Below are positions 26,604-36,812 of a stretch of DNA of 64,000 bases, in pieces. Position numbers and translations under genes: made by a program. The stretch comes from Leucobacter edaphi. GTDB lineage: Bacteria; Actinomycetota; Actinomycetes; Actinomycetales; Microbacteriaceae. How positions within the stretch are numbered: the stretch's first letter is position 1; the number at the start of each line of letters is the position of its first letter. The stretch lies in the NCBI RefSeq assembly GCF_016522535.1, contig NZ_JAEHOI010000009.1:1-64000 (forward strand), written 5' to 3'. The notes below the pieces were generated by a model that was given only the letters and a program-made list of their open reading frames with translations, had not been told where the DNA came from and ran no database searches.

Positions 26604-27699
26604 GGGCGAGTTCCACGATCCGGGTCAGCACGGTCGGATCCGCCGTCGGGGGTACCCCGTGGCCGAGATTCAGCACGTGACCGGGGGCGGAGGCGCCGCG
26701 GGCGATGACATCGCGAACGTGCGCCTCCAGGACGGCGGGAGGGGCGTCGAGGAACGCGGGGTCGATGTTGCCCTGCACCGGCGTGCGGTTGCCGAGCCTG
26801 GCGATCGCCTCGTCGAGCGGGGTCCGCCAGTCGACGCCAACGGCGACGGCCCCGGGCTCGCCCCCGACGAGCGCGATCTCCTCGAGCAGATGCCCCGATC
26901 CCACCGCGAAATGAATCGCCGGGACGGACCCGAGTACCGGCGCGAGAGCCGCGCGGGAGGCGGGGGCGACGCGCTCGCGGTAATCGGCGAGGCTCAGCGA
27001 GCCGGCCCACGAGTCGAACAGCTGCACGGCGCTCGCGCCCGCCTCGACCTGCGCCACGAGGAACGCCCCGCTCAGCTCGGCCGTCCACGCGAGGAGATCA
27101 CGCCAGGCCTCGGGGTCGGAGTGCATGAGCGAACGCGCGCGCAGGTGATCCCGCGACGGGCCTCCCTCCACGAGATACGCCGCGATCGTGAACGGGGCGC
27201 CCGCGAAACCAATGAGGGGCGTCCCGCCCAGCTCCGCGATGCACTGGCCGACGGCCTCCGAGATGGGGCCGAGGCGCTCGCGGAGGCGCTCGACCGGGTG
27301 CTCGGCCCGCACGCGGGCCACGTCGGCCGCGGTGCGCACGGGCGTGGCGAAGACGGGGCCGCGGCCCGCGACGAGCTCGACGTCGAGTCCGGCGAGCAGC
27401 ATCGGGACGACGATGTCGCTGAAGAAGACCGCGGCATCGACGCCGTGACGGCGGACGGGCTGCAGGGTGATCTCGGCGGCGAGCTCGGGGGTGAGGCACG
27501 CCTCGAGCATGGGCGTCTCCGCGCGCAGCGCCCGGTATTCGGGCAGTGACCGGCCCGCCTGGCGCATGAACCACACCGGCGGACGGTCGGGGCGATCGCC
27601 GCGAAGTGCCCGCACGAGCGGCGACGCGGCGGTACGACCGTCGTTCAGCGGGTGTTCATTTGAGAGGACCAGGGACGCGTTCTCGGTGTGAGTATTCAT
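26596..27699 (-). CDS. hemE: Uroporphyrinogen decarboxylase
   Basis: 367 residues. It removes four carboxyl groups from uroporphyrinogen III to give coproporphyrinogen III. The N-terminal signature PVWFMRQAGRSLPEYR is exact, followed by DAAVFFSDIVVP, GFAGAPFTIAAYLVEGG and NLGHGVPPTADP. It is the first gene of the six-gene minus-strand hem operon. ATG 27699 has no ribosome site; TACCAT lies 8 nt upstream, so translation is probably leaderless. The first 45 residues are extra and variable. Confidence 0.95.
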   Translation of the reverse strand: MNTHTENASLVLSNEHPLNDGRTAASPLVRALRGDRPDRPPVWFMRQAGRSLPEYRALRAETPMLEACLTPELAAEITLQPVRRHGVDAAVFFSDIVVPMLLAGLDVELVAGRGPVFATPVRTAADVARVRAEHPVERLRERLGPISEAVGQCIAELGGTPLIGFAGAPFTIAAYLVEGGPSRDHLRARSLMHSDPEAWRDLLAWTAELSGAFLVAQVEAGASAVQLFDSWAGSLSLADYRERVAPASRAALAPVLGSVPAIHFAVGSGHLLEEIALVGGEPGAVAVGVDWRTPLDEAIARLGNRTPVQGNIDPAFLDAPPAVLEAHVRDVIARGASAPGHVLNLGHGVPPTADPTVLTRIVELAHA

Positions 27700-27707
27700 C
27701 GAGAAGG

Positions 27708-27758
27708 ATGGTAGCTCATAGATCTGATGAGATAGATCAGATCTATGAGGTGTACTAT
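27708..27758. promoter_or_regulatory. Shared divergent hemE/hemA promoter region with a central palindrome
   Basis: CTCATAGATCTGAT (27715-27728) and its exact complement (27736-27749) flank GAGATAG, a 14-7-14 palindrome in an AT-rich island. The hemE -10 (minus-strand TACCAT, 27708-27713) touches one side and the hemA -10 (TACTAT, 27753-27758) lies 3 nt from the other. At 17-nt spacing both -35 boxes fall in the palindrome centre. I infer one regulator site controlling both operons; the regulator is not in the window. Confidence 0.65.
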
Positions 27759-27814
27759 TCCTGCGGCCGAATTCTTCCATTCTCGGTCGAACGACTGACG
27801 AGGATTTCTAGAGA

Positions 27815-29077
27815 ATGCTCATTTGCCTGTCCGCGGACTACCGCAGAACCCCGATCCCGATCCTGGAGCAGCTCGAGCGTCGAACGCACGAGATCGCGCT
27901 GCAACTCGACGGGCGTGACGACGTGCGGGGATCCGTCGTGCTCGCGACCTGCAACCGCTTTGAAGCTTACGTTGAAGTTCCTGGTGGCTCGCGTGGAACC
28001 GCGGCGGCCGCGCTGCTCGCCGACCTCTCCTTCGTCGCGGGGATCGAGACGGAGACCCTCTCGGCCGGGCTCGGACGCTTCACCGACGAGGTCGCGGCCG
28101 AGCACCTGTTCGCCGTGGCGAGCGGGCTCGAGTCCGCGGCCGTCGGCGAGGGGGAGATCGCCGGTCAGGTGCGTCGCGCGCACTCAGACGCCCGCGAGGC
28201 CGGCCGCGTCACCCACCTGCTCGAGCGCCTCTTCCAGAGCGCGCACCGCGTGGCCCGAGATGTGAAGCACCGCACGGCGCTGCAGGGGGAGGGGCGCTCG
28301 CTCGTGCGGCTCGCGCTGCTCCTCGCCGAGCGCCGGATCGACTCCTGGCGGGACGCGCGCGTGCTCCTCGTCGGCACGGGCGCCTACGCCGGCGCGACCG
28401 TCGCGGCGCTCCGCGAGCGCGGCGCGAAACGAATCGCCGTGCACTCCCCGTCAGGCCGGGCGGCCGGGTTCGCCGACGCGCGCGGCATCGGGGCGGTCGC
28501 GCCCGACGGTTTCCCGGCTGCGCTCGCCTCGGCCGACCTGCTCATCGCGTGTAGCGCCGTGAAAGACCCCCTGATCACGCCCAAAGACCTCGCGGAGATT
28601 CCCGATCGATCGCGACTGTTCCTCGACCTCGGGATGCCCCGCAACATCGATCCGGACGTCACGGGAATCCTCGGCACCGAGCTCCTCGACATCGAGGCGA
28701 TCTCCCGACACGCCCCGGTTCCCGAGCTCAGCGCGGAGGCCGAGGCCCGGCGTCTCGTGCGGGGCGCCGCGGAGGAATTCAGCGCGGACCGCGCCGAGCG
28801 GGAGGCCGTGCCCACGCTCGTCATTCTGCGAGAACACGTGCTCGGCATCCTCGAGGAGGAACTCTGCCGCGCACGCTCCCGGCGGCCGGGTGATCCGTCC
28901 GCCGCGGAGGGGGACCCGGAGAAGAGCCCCGATCCCGATGTTGAGAGCGCCCTCAGGCACTTCACCGGCCGGCTCCTCCACGAGCCGAGCGAGCGGATCC
29001 GGGCCCTCGGGCGCGCCGGCCGCGCGGAGGAGGCCCGCATCGCCGCGGAGGCGCTGTTCGGTCTCGAAGCGCGCTGA
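27815..29077 (+). CDS. hemA: Glutamyl-tRNA reductase
   Basis: 420 residues. It reduces glutamyl-tRNA to glutamate-1-semialdehyde, the first step of the C5 heme route. The catalytic cysteine is Cys46 in VLATCNRFEAY; SAAVGEGEIAGQVRRA and the NADPH fold LLVGTGAYAGATVAALRERG follow, then a C-terminal dimerisation region. CGAGGA sits about 10 nt before the ATG. It is transcribed away from hemE and shares its control region, and with hemL, B, C, D, E and Y covers the route from tRNA to coproporphyrin. Confidence 0.95.
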   Translation: MLICLSADYRRTPIPILEQLERRTHEIALQLDGRDDVRGSVVLATCNRFEAYVEVPGGSRGTAAAALLADLSFVAGIETETLSAGLGRFTDEVAAEHLFAVASGLESAAVGEGEIAGQVRRAHSDAREAGRVTHLLERLFQSAHRVARDVKHRTALQGEGRSLVRLALLLAERRIDSWRDARVLLVGTGAYAGATVAALRERGAKRIAVHSPSGRAAGFADARGIGAVAPDGFPAALASADLLIACSAVKDPLITPKDLAEIPDRSRLFLDLGMPRNIDPDVTGILGTELLDIEAISRHAPVPELSAEAEARRLVRGAAEEFSADRAEREAVPTLVILREHVLGILEEELCRARSRRPGDPSAAEGDPEKSPDPDVESALRHFTGRLLHEPSERIRALGRAGRAEEARIAAEALFGLEAR

Positions 29078-29078
29078 G

Positions 29079-29097
29079 GCGGGGGCGGCGCCCCCGC
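29079..29097 (+). terminator. Possible hairpin terminator after hemA
   Basis: GCGGGGGC pairs with GCCCCCGC around GGC, right after the hemA stop. No T-run. Confidence 0.4.
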
Positions 29098-29141
29098 GGG
29101 ATCGGGGATACTGGGCTCGTAAGCCGATGCGAAGGGGCGCA

Positions 29142-29999
29142 ATGACCGAGAACACCGCCGCAGTTAACGCCGAGTATCTCGCGGCCAATCAGGCCAATTG
29201 GGATGAGCGCGCAACCCTGCACGCGGCTCGCTCCGGATCCGGCTACGCGACCGGCCGCTTCGTCGAGGACCCCGAGCTGCTCTCCGACGTGGTGCGCTTC
29301 GACCTGCCCCTGCTCGGGGACATCGCGGGATCGCGCGCCGTGCACCTGCAGTGCCACATCGGAACCGACACGCTCTCCCTGGCGCGGCTGGGCGCTCGCG
29401 TGACGGGCCTCGACTTCTCGGAGACGGCGATCGAGGAGGCCCGGAAGCTCGTCGCGGAATCGGGCGACGCGGTCGACTTCGTTCAGGCGGACGTGATGGC
29501 CGCACCCCACCGGCTTCCCGCGGGAAGCTTTGACCTGGTCTACACGGGAATCGGCGCGCTGTGCTGGCTTCCGGTGATCCGCGAGTGGGCGGCGGTCGTG
29601 GCGAAGCTCCTCGCACCGGGCGGCGTGCTGTTCCTGCGCGAGGGACACCCGATCCTGTGGGCGGTCGACGAGACCATCGCCGGCGAACCGCACCTCCGAT
29701 TCCCCTACTTCGAGGCTGTCGAGCCGCTCGAGTGGGATGACGAGCAGAGCTACGTGTCGACCTCGGCGGCGCTCACCTCGACGCGCACCTACGAGTGGAA
29801 TCACTCGCTCGGCGAGATCGTGACGGCCCTCATCGACGAGGGGCTCAGGATCGAGCTCCTCGTCGAGCACGACAGCGTGCCGTGGGAGGCGCTCCCCGGG
29901 CAGATGGAGCGCCGTGACGGCGGCGAGTGGGCGCTCGCGCGGCACGCGCAGTCGATGCCGCTGAGCTACACCCTGCGGGCCGTGAAACCCGCCGGGTGA
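29142..29999 (+). CDS. Class I SAM-dependent methyltransferase
   Basis: 285 residues. The SAM fold reads AVHLQCHIGTDTLSLARLGARV then GLDFSETAIEEARKL (motif I and the acidic loop), FVQADVMAAPH and FDLVYTGIGALCWLP. The first 50 residues (AEYLAANQANWDERATLH) match small-molecule methyltransferases of this type. The substrate is unknown. ATG at 29142 has GAAGGGG upstream. It follows hemA by 64 nt but there is no evidence of a heme role. Confidence 0.85.
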   Translation: MTENTAAVNAEYLAANQANWDERATLHAARSGSGYATGRFVEDPELLSDVVRFDLPLLGDIAGSRAVHLQCHIGTDTLSLARLGARVTGLDFSETAIEEARKLVAESGDAVDFVQADVMAAPHRLPAGSFDLVYTGIGALCWLPVIREWAAVVAKLLAPGGVLFLREGHPILWAVDETIAGEPHLRFPYFEAVEPLEWDDEQSYVSTSAALTSTRTYEWNHSLGEIVTALIDEGLRIELLVEHDSVPWEALPGQMERRDGGEWALARHAQSMPLSYTLRAVKPAG

Positions 30000-30016
30000 A
30001 TGGGCGGCGCTCCGGC

Positions 30017-30022
30017 TAGGCT
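30017..30022 (+). promoter_or_regulatory. -10 box for leaderless LssY-domain gene
   Basis: TAGGCT ends 6 nt before the ATG at 30029, with no ribosome site. Confidence 0.6.
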
Positions 30023-30028
30023 GACGGC

Positions 30029-31468
30029 ATGTCCGCATCCGAGGGGGCCGACCGGCGCGACGAGCAGCACGCCTCGAAGCGCCGCTTCGCGATGCAGATG
30101 CAGCAGCCGCTCCCCACGGCGACGATCGTCGACCGCGTCGCATTCCTCGTCGGTACCGTCTGCGCGATCTGGCTCGCTGCGGTGTTCGCCGTGCAGGGAT
30201 TCCGATCGTGGTGGGCGCTGCTGCTGTTCATCCCGGTCTGGGCGATCATGGCCTATCTCGTGCTGCCGCGCCTGCACCGGCTGCTCTCCGACCTGTACGT
30301 CCCCGACTACTTCTTCGGCCGCACCCGCACCGCGGACGGGCTGCTCGGAGACCCGGTCAATCTCGGCGTGGACGGCTCGGCGGAGCAGCTCGACACCGCG
30401 ATGCGGCGCGCCGGCTGGATCCGGGCCGACGAGATCACGGCGGGATCCACGTGGCGGATCATCGCCTCAACGCTCACGCGCAGGAGCTACCCGTCCGCCC
30501 CGGTTTCACCGCTCATGCTGTTCGGACGGCGCCACGACGTCGCCTATCAGCAGGAGGTCGAGGGCAACCCGAAGCAGCGTCACCACGTGCGCTTCTGGCA
30601 CTGCCCACCCGGGTGGCTGCTGCCCGGCGGCGCGCACGCCGACTGGCTCGGTGCAGGAACCTACGACACCGACGTTGGGCTTTCCCTGTTCACACTGCAG
30701 ATCACCCACCGTATCGATGAGAACACCGACGAGGAGCGCGACTTCGTTGTCGACAGCGCAACGTCCGCGAACCCCGAGGTCCGGGTGCGCACGCTGCACG
30801 ACTTCACGACCGGCTATCACTCCCGGAACGGCGGCGGCGACCGCTTCATCACGGACGGAAATCTCCCGATCCTCGACGTGACCGGGGTCCCGCTCGCCGA
30901 GGAGGCCGGGGACCGTGCGCCGGGGGCGCCGGCTGCCGCGAGCCCCGACCCGGGCGGAGCCCCCGAACCTCCCGCTGGCCGCGTCCCGGCGTTCGAGACG
31001 CAGTCCGCCGAATACCTGCTCGAGCGGGTGCCGCTTTCCGTGAGCGTCGCCGTCGGGATCATCGTGCTGGGCGGGCTTCTCGACCTGGTCTTTCTCCTGC
31101 TCGATCCGGAGGTGCGCGCGCTGTGGGGCGGAGACGAGCTCGAATCGATCGCCTACGGCACCGTCGCGACGATCGGCGGCCTGCTCACCGTGGCACAGCT
31201 CCTGATGGGGTGGTTTGTGCTCCGCGGCGGCAGGAGGGCCCGCGTCGTGCTCATGGTGCTGCTGTTCGTCGGGATTCTGGGAACCGCGATCAACTATCTC
31301 GATGGGACCTCACCGCTGCAGCTGAACGCGACGCTGCTCACGGCGTCGCTCATGTGCCTCGCGCTGCTCGCGCTCTCGAGCGAGTCAGCCGGGGCGTGGG
31401 CGCGGCGTTCGCGGCGGCCGCGCGGCCGCGGGGAGCCTCCGGGCGGCCGCCGATCACTCAGGCGGTGA
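30029..31468 (+). CDS. Membrane protein with LssY C-terminal-type domain
   Basis: 479 residues. Two membrane helices (about 33-55 and 58-76) precede a soluble domain. That domain has [59 protein letters not shown] and [10 protein letters not shown], which I recognise as the LssY_C pattern also found fused to DedA/PAP2 proteins. Four more helices form the C-terminal 150 residues after a Pro/Gly-rich linker. Function of the domain is not established. Its end overlaps the convergent monooxygenase gene by 11 nt. Confidence 0.7.
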   Translation: MSASEGADRRDEQHASKRRFAMQMQQPLPTATIVDRVAFLVGTVCAIWLAAVFAVQGFRSWWALLLFIPVWAIMAYLVLPRLHRLLSDLYVPDYFFGRTRTADGLLGDPVNLGVDGSAEQLDTAMRRAGWIRADEITAGSTWRIIASTLTRRSYPSAPVSPLMLFGRRHDVAYQQEVEGNPKQRHHVRFWHCPPGWLLPGGAHADWLGAGTYDTDVGLSLFTLQITHRIDENTDEERDFVVDSATSANPEVRVRTLHDFTTGYHSRNGGGDRFITDGNLPILDVTGVPLAEEAGDRAPGAPAAASPDPGGAPEPPAGRVPAFETQSAEYLLERVPLSVSVAVGIIVLGGLLDLVFLLLDPEVRALWGGDELESIAYGTVATIGGLLTVAQLLMGWFVLRGGRRARVVLMVLLFVGILGTAINYLDGTSPLQLNATLLTASLMCLALLALSSESAGAWARRSRRPRGRGEPPGGRRSLRR

Positions 31469-32450
31469 GCGCGGAGGGCGAACCGTGCCGAATCGAATCG
31501 AGCTGTTCCGCGCGCGTCGGCGCAGCGTGGACCGTGATGAGCTCGTCGGCCCCGGCGTAGTTTGCGAACGCCTCGAGTTCCGCGCGGACCCGCTCCGGCC
31601 CGCCGATGGCCGTGTGCTTCAGCATGGCCCGGATCTCGCGTCCGGCCGGGGTGTCCATCAGGGGTTTTGCCTCGTCCATCGTGAGCTCGCGCTCGCGCCC
31701 GCGCGAGAGGAAGGTGCGCACCCGGTTGAGCTCGGTGCGCGCGAAGAGCTCCTCGGCGGCGGCGTCATCGGCAGCGGCAACGACGTTGACGCCGGCGCTC
31801 ACGTACGGCTCGGGATGGCGCTCGCTCGGCACGTAGGATCCGCGATAGAGCTCGACCGCCGGGCGGAGCTGCTGCGGGGCGAAGTGCGAGGCGAACGAGT
31901 AGGGGAGTCCCAGCTGCGCCGCGAGACTCGCGCCGAAGAGACTCGAGCCGAGGATCGTGAGCGGAACGTTCGTGCCGCGGCCGGGATAGGCGTTGACCCG
32001 GTTCTGCGGGATTTCCGATGACAGGTAGCTCTGCAGCTCGAGCACATCCTCCGGGAAGCGATCGGAGGCCTCGAGGGAGCGGCGGAGCGCCCGGAAGGTG
32101 GCGCCGTCGGTGCCTGGCGCGCGGCCGAGCCCGAGGGAGATGCGGCCCGGATGCAGTTCCGCGAGGGTGCCGAACTGCTCGGCGATGACGAGCGGAGAGT
32201 GGTTCGGCAGCATGATCCCGCCGGCGCCGAGCCCGATCGTTTCGGTGCGCGCTGCGATGTGGGCGATGAGCACGGCGGTGGCGCTCGACGCGATCGAGCG
32301 CATGTTGTGGTGCTCGGCGTACCAGATCCGCGTGTAGCCGCTGCGCTCGGCGAGCCGGGCGACCACCTCCGAGTGGTGGAGCGCGTCGCCGATGCTCCCG
32401 CCGGCCTCGACGGTCGCGAGGTCCAGAATCGAGAGCGGGGTGGCGGTCAT
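31458..32450 (-). CDS. Luciferase-like flavin monooxygenase (MsnO8-type)
   Basis: 330 residues. The bacterial-luciferase TIM-barrel fold is visible: [13 protein letters not shown] at the start, [45 protein letters not shown] and [12 protein letters not shown]. This layout matches the MsnO8 group of FMN/F420-linked oxidoreductases, whose substrates are mostly unknown. ATG 32450 has GGAGG 11 nt upstream; a GTG at 32468 is possible. It stands alone between a convergent gene and a co-directional transporter gene 47 nt upstream. Confidence 0.82.
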   Translation of the reverse strand: MTATPLSILDLATVEAGGSIGDALHHSEVVARLAERSGYTRIWYAEHHNMRSIASSATAVLIAHIAARTETIGLGAGGIMLPNHSPLVIAEQFGTLAELHPGRISLGLGRAPGTDGATFRALRRSLEASDRFPEDVLELQSYLSSEIPQNRVNAYPGRGTNVPLTILGSSLFGASLAAQLGLPYSFASHFAPQQLRPAVELYRGSYVPSERHPEPYVSAGVNVVAAADDAAAEELFARTELNRVRTFLSRGRERELTMDEAKPLMDTPAGREIRAMLKHTAIGGPERVRAELEAFANYAGADELITVHAAPTRAEQLDSIRHGSPSALTA

Positions 32451-32496
32451 GCTCAGCACAACCTCCACCCCGCTCCGGGTATTCCCCCGCGGCGCG

Positions 32497-33870
32497 CTAC
32501 CTGCGCGGCTCCGGGGTCCAGACGGCGATCTGCCCGGTGCGCTCGAACTCGATGTCGAGCGGAATGTTGGAGCGATCCTTGAGGAGAATGCTCGCGAGCA
32601 AACCGAGCGAGGTCATGAAGAGGAGGTAGACGACGATGGCCCAGGTGGTGCCGAAGGTCTGCAGCAGGAGCTGCGCGATGGTCGGGGCGAAAGCGCCGCC
32701 GAGCACGCCGCCGAGGGCGTAGCTGATCGAGATGCCCGAGTAGCGCATCGAAGCCGGGAACGACTCCGCGAACCACACGGCCGCGGGACCGTAGGTGATG
32801 CCGAGGCCGATCGCGAGCAGGCACGTCCCGATGAGGACGCCCGTGACACCGCCGTTGAAGACGAACTGGAAGAGGGGCACGACTGCGGCGGCCTGGAGGA
32901 TCCATCCGATGTTCATGACCATCTTGCGGCCGAAACGGTCGGAGAGCGGGCCGGAGAGGTAGGTGAAGACCGCCCAGACGGCGGCGGCGAGAAGCACCGC
33001 GAGCTGCACCTGAACCGGGTCGTAGCCGAGGCCGCCCTCGCTCGGCGGACGCGACGCGAGGCCCTGCACGTAGCCGCCCGTGAGCATGTAGCCCACCGCG
33101 TTGTTCCCGGCGAAGAGGAGGGCGCACAGGATCACGAGGGGGAAGTGCTGGCGGAAGACCTGCGCGATCGGCGCGCTCTCCTGCTGACGCGACTCCTTGA
33201 TCTCGCTGAACACGGGCGACTCGTCCACGGTGCGGCGGATGATGAAGCCAGCGACGATGAGGACGACGGAGAACAGGAACGGCACGCGCCAGCCCCAGGC
33301 CTCGAACGCCGCGCCGGGAGCGAGGAAGCGCATGAGCGCGAGCACCGCGGAGGCGAGCAGCATGCCGAACGGCACGCCGAGCTGCGGGTAGATGCCGAAC
33401 AGGCCGCGCTTGCCGGGGGGCGCGTGCTCGACCGACATGAGCACGGCGCCGCCCCACTCGCCGCCGGCCGAGAGGCCCTGCAGGATGCGGAGCAGGATCA
33501 GCAGCACCGGCGCCGCGTAGCCGATGCTCTGGAAGGTGGGGAGCAAGCCGATGCCGACGGTGGCGATGCCCATGAGGAGCAGCGTAATGACGAGCATGGG
33601 GCGGCGGCCGAGCCGGTCGCCGAAGTGGCCGGCGAGGAACGCGCCGAGGGGGCGGAAGAGGAAGGACAGGCCGATCGTAACGAGCGAGAGGAGCTGCATC
33701 ATCTGCGGGCCCGCCGGTTCGAAGAACAGCTTTGCAAGCACGAGGTTCGCTGCAAAGGCGTAAATGAAGAAGTCGTACCACTCGATCGTGGTGCCCACGA
33801 TGGAGGCAGCGACGACCTTTCGCCGCTCGCGTGGGGTTGACTCATACGGAACTGTGGCGGGTGCAGTCAT
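32497..33870 (-). CDS. MFS transporter of the metabolite:H+ symporter group
   Basis: 457 residues, twelve membrane helices. [59 protein letters not shown] and the second-half DRFGRK loop mark the MHS group (ProP, ShiA, KgtP relatives), which takes up organic acids or betaines with protons. The substrate cannot be read. AAGGAT precedes the ATG. An upstream TTGACT (33920-33925, minus strand) is a likely -35. It may be followed by the monooxygenase gene in one transcript. Confidence 0.88.
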   Translation of the reverse strand: MTAPATVPYESTPRERRKVVAASIVGTTIEWYDFFIYAFAANLVLAKLFFEPAGPQMMQLLSLVTIGLSFLFRPLGAFLAGHFGDRLGRRPMLVITLLLMGIATVGIGLLPTFQSIGYAAPVLLILLRILQGLSAGGEWGGAVLMSVEHAPPGKRGLFGIYPQLGVPFGMLLASAVLALMRFLAPGAAFEAWGWRVPFLFSVVLIVAGFIIRRTVDESPVFSEIKESRQQESAPIAQVFRQHFPLVILCALLFAGNNAVGYMLTGGYVQGLASRPPSEGGLGYDPVQVQLAVLLAAAVWAVFTYLSGPLSDRFGRKMVMNIGWILQAAAVVPLFQFVFNGGVTGVLIGTCLLAIGLGITYGPAAVWFAESFPASMRYSGISISYALGGVLGGAFAPTIAQLLLQTFGTTWAIVVYLLFMTSLGLLASILLKDRSNIPLDIEFERTGQIAVWTPEPRR

Positions 33871-33925
33871 TATGTGACATCCTTGTCCAACTATTGAATA
33901 GCTATCGCATTCGAGCCTAAGTCAA
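33871..33925 (-). promoter_or_regulatory. Probable promoter of the MFS gene
   Basis: Minus-strand TTGACT (33920-33925) is followed by an AT-rich GATAGCTATTCAATAG stretch that includes CTATT-C-AATAG, a small inverted repeat. Spacing to the best -10-like sequence is 15-18 nt, depending on choice. Confidence 0.4.
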
Positions 33926-33997
33926 TTTCTCGCTCAGCGCGAGGGTGAGATTCGGGTGTAATCGAGCTGTGACATTAGGCGACACGTGAGTAGCAGG

Positions 33998-34031
33998 TTG
34001 TGCGTGTCGACGCCAGCGTCGACACGCACAA
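33998..34031 (-). repeat. Perfect 15-bp-arm hairpin, second of two in tandem
   Basis: TTGTGCGTGTCGACG and its complement flank CCAG. It directly follows the carboxylase terminator on the minus strand and may back it up or insulate the MFS gene. Confidence 0.65.
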
Positions 34032-34065
34032 AGGCCCGCGAATCCGTGAGTGGATTCGCGGGCCT
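34032..34065 (-). terminator. Terminator of the biotin carboxylase gene
   Basis: AGGCCCGCGAATCC pairs exactly with GGATTCGCGGGCCT across a 6-nt loop. On the minus strand it is followed by TTTG. Confidence 0.85.
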
Positions 34066-34087
34066 GAGCGGAGCCGGGTCGGTCCGG

Positions 34088-35857
34088 CTACTCCGCCTGA
34101 TCGACGATCGACAGCAGCACATGGCCGTTGGCGACCGTCTGGCCGACCGGGGCATCGACGCCGACGACGACACCGGAGCGGTGCGCGTAGAGCGACTGCT
34201 CCATCTTCATCGCCTCGAGCACGACGATGAGATCGCCCTCGGTCACGGACTGGCCGTCTTCCACGGCAACCTTCACCACGGTGGCCTGCATCGGGGCGGT
34301 TACCGCGTCGCCGGCGGCGGAGGCAACACCGGCGCCCTTCGCGCGCTTCGGTGCGGGGCCGCGAGTGACCTCCTGGTCAACGAGGGGGAGCAGCGTCGCG
34401 GGCATTGTCACCTCGACGCGGCGGCCCTCGACCTCGACGACGACGTTGCGGCGCTTCTCGTCCTGCGCGAGCGGGGGAACTTCGCCCTCCCACGGCTCGA
34501 TGTCGTTCTCGAACTCGCTCTCGATCCACAGCGTGTAGACGCCGAAGCGGCCATCGGGTGCGGTGAACGCGGGATCGCGGACGATCCTGCGATGGAACGG
34601 GAGCACGGTGGGCAGGCCCTGGATCTCGAACTCATCGAGCGCGCGGCGGGAGCGCTCGAGCGCCTCCTCGCGGGTGGCGCCCGTGACGATGAGCTTGCCG
34701 AGCATCGAGTCGAAGGAACCCGAGACGACATCGCCGGAGGCGACGCCGGTGTCGACGCGCACCCCGGGGCCCAGCGCGGGCTTGAACAGGGAAACGGGCC
34801 CTGGAGCTGGGAGGAACCCGTTGCCAGGGTCCTCGCCGTTCAGGCGGAACTCGAAGGAGTGGCCGATCGTCTGCGGGTCCGAGTAGTCGAGGACGCCGCC
34901 CTCCGCGATCCGGAACTGCTCGCGGACGAGATCGATGCCCGTGACCTCTTCGGAGACCGGGTGCTCGACCTGGAGGCGCGTGTTGACCTCGAGGAAGGAA
35001 ACCGTGCCGTCCTTGGCGACGAGGAACTCGCACGTGCCGGCACCGACGTAGCCGACCTCCTTCAGGATCGCCTTCGACGCCGAGTAGAGGGAGTCGATCT
35101 GCGCCTCGCTGAGGAACGGCGCCGGCGCCTCCTCGACGAGCTTCTGGTGGCGGCGCTGCAGGGAGCAGTCGCGAGTGGACACGACGACGACGTTGCCGTG
35201 CTGATCCGCGAGGCACTGGGTCTCGACGTGGCGGGGCTTCTCGAGGTACTTCTCCACGAAGCACTCGCCGCGGCCGAATGCGGCGACCGCCTCGCGCGTG
35301 GCCGACTCGAACAGCTCGGCGACCTCGTCGCGATCGTAGGCCACCTTCAGGCCGCGTCCGCCGCCGCCGAACGCCGCCTTGATCGCGATCGGGAGGCCGA
35401 CCTCGTCCGCGAAGGCGAGCACCTCCTCCGCGTTCTGGACGGGATCGCTCGTGCCCGCGGCAAGGGGCGCCCCCACCTTCTCTGCGACGTGCCGCGCCGA
35501 GACCTTGTCGCCGAGGCGCTCGATCGCCTCGGGGCCGGGGCCGATCCAGGTGAGTCCGGCATCGATCACGGCGCGCGCGAAGTCCGCGTTCTCGGCGAGG
35601 AAGCCGTAGCCGGGGTGCACGGCATCGGCGCCGGAGCGGCGGGCGATGGCGAGGATCTTGTCGATCACGAGGTAGGTGTCCGCGCTGGTGGTGCCGTTGA
35701 GCGCGTAGGCCTCATCGGCGAGCTGAGCGTGGAGCGCATCCCGATCCTGATCGGCGTACACGGCGACGGAGGCGATCCCGCTGTCCGCTGCGGCTCGGAT
35801 GATGCGGACGGCGATCTCTCCCCGGTTGGCGACGAGGACTTTACGAATGCGCGACAT
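34088..35857 (-). CDS. Acyl-CoA carboxylase alpha subunit: biotin carboxylase plus biotin carrier domain
   Basis: 589 residues. Biotin carboxylase: [17 protein letters not shown], then [25 protein letters not shown] and [20 protein letters not shown]. The last 75 residues are a biotinyl domain with Lys551 in [10 protein letters not shown]. It makes carboxybiotin from bicarbonate and ATP for acetyl- or propionyl-CoA carboxylation (AccA3-like). The beta and epsilon subunits lie at 58291-60287. MSRIRKV at 35857 is the start; TAGGCT 7 nt upstream implies a leaderless mRNA. Confidence 0.95.
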   Translation of the reverse strand: MSRIRKVLVANRGEIAVRIIRAAADSGIASVAVYADQDRDALHAQLADEAYALNGTTSADTYLVIDKILAIARRSGADAVHPGYGFLAENADFARAVIDAGLTWIGPGPEAIERLGDKVSARHVAEKVGAPLAAGTSDPVQNAEEVLAFADEVGLPIAIKAAFGGGGRGLKVAYDRDEVAELFESATREAVAAFGRGECFVEKYLEKPRHVETQCLADQHGNVVVVSTRDCSLQRRHQKLVEEAPAPFLSEAQIDSLYSASKAILKEVGYVGAGTCEFLVAKDGTVSFLEVNTRLQVEHPVSEEVTGIDLVREQFRIAEGGVLDYSDPQTIGHSFEFRLNGEDPGNGFLPAPGPVSLFKPALGPGVRVDTGVASGDVVSGSFDSMLGKLIVTGATREEALERSRRALDEFEIQGLPTVLPFHRRIVRDPAFTAPDGRFGVYTLWIESEFENDIEPWEGEVPPLAQDEKRRNVVVEVEGRRVEVTMPATLLPLVDQEVTRGPAPKRAKGAGVASAAGDAVTAPMQATVVKVAVEDGQSVTEGDLIVVLEAMKMEQSLYAHRSGVVVGVDAPVGQTVANGHVLLSIVDQAE

Positions 35858-35864
35858 GGAGTAC

Positions 35865-35870
35865 AGCCTA
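35865..35870 (-). promoter_or_regulatory. -10 box for leaderless carboxylase alpha gene
   Basis: Minus-strand TAGGCT, 7 nt before the ATG at 35857. Confidence 0.6.
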
Positions 35871-36043
35871 TTGGAGGGGGTGGTGCCTCCCTTGGATATA
35901 TCGCACAACCTTTTCCGGATTCCTTCTCGGAATCCACAGATCAACCGAGCGAATCTTCCCGCCCCGAAGCCCCCATCAGGCGCTAGCCTTGACCCAGTGA
36001 CCGCGCTTTTTGGACGGTGCACCGACCCCGATGGAGGGAACAC

Positions 36044-36691
36044 ATGGCAAGCGATTCGGAACTCCAGGCACTGCTCGGTCAGGTGCCGATCGGCGATCTC
36101 GCCGCGAAGTTCGGCGTGGACGACGCGACGATGCGGGAGGCGGTGCAGCAGGCGCTCCCCGGACTCGTCGGCGGCATGGCGGTCAACGCGAGCGACCAGG
36201 AGGGCGCGCAGAAGCTCGAGGCCGCGCTCGAGAAGCACAGCGGAGCCGAGGGCGGGATCTCGCTCGACGCGATTGACGAGGCGGACGGCCAGAAGATCGT
36301 CACCCACGTGCTCGGTGACAAGGAGAGCGATGTCGCCCACGCGCTCGGCCAGAACGCCGGCAGCTCGGTGATCAGCAGCCTGATCCCGAAGCTCCTCCCG
36401 CTGCTCGCCCCGATTGTGATGCAGTTCCTCGCGGGGAAGCTGCTCGGCGGCGGGTCCAACGGCACCGTGGCGAGCCAGCCGGCGCAGGGCGGCGGCGGCC
36501 TCGGCGGGATCCTCGGTGATCTCCTCGGCGGGCTGCTGGGCGGCGGTTCGCAGCCGCAGGCCAAGTCGCAGCAGAGCCAGGGCGGCGGACTCGATGACCT
36601 GCTCGGCGGCCTGCTCGGCGGCGGCTCGAGCTCCGGTTCGGGCGGCGGCGGCCTCGGCGGTCTCCTTGGCGGCCTGCTCGGCGGGAAGTAG
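36044..36691 (+). CDS. DUF937-family protein with Gly/Leu-rich tail
   Basis: 215 residues. The first 130 are a helical domain ([22 protein letters not shown], then [36 protein letters not shown]) typical of DUF937/YidB-like proteins, whose function is unknown. The rest has three [13 protein letters not shown] blocks ([38 protein letters not shown]) separated by Ser/Gln linkers. GGAGGG lies 6 nt before the ATG. It stands alone. Confidence 0.75.
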   Translation: MASDSELQALLGQVPIGDLAAKFGVDDATMREAVQQALPGLVGGMAVNASDQEGAQKLEAALEKHSGAEGGISLDAIDEADGQKIVTHVLGDKESDVAHALGQNAGSSVISSLIPKLLPLLAPIVMQFLAGKLLGGGSNGTVASQPAQGGGGLGGILGDLLGGLLGGGSQPQAKSQQSQGGGLDDLLGGLLGGGSSSGSGGGGLGGLLGGLLGGK

Positions 36692-36812
36692 TCGAGGAGC
36701 GGTTCCGGATCGGCGTCCTTCGTGCGGCGGCGCACGGCGGGCGCCGATCCCGTTCCGGGCCCGTTCCTTCCCTGATCCGCGGCTCGTTCTGCCGCGAGGA
36801 TGCCCCGCTCGG

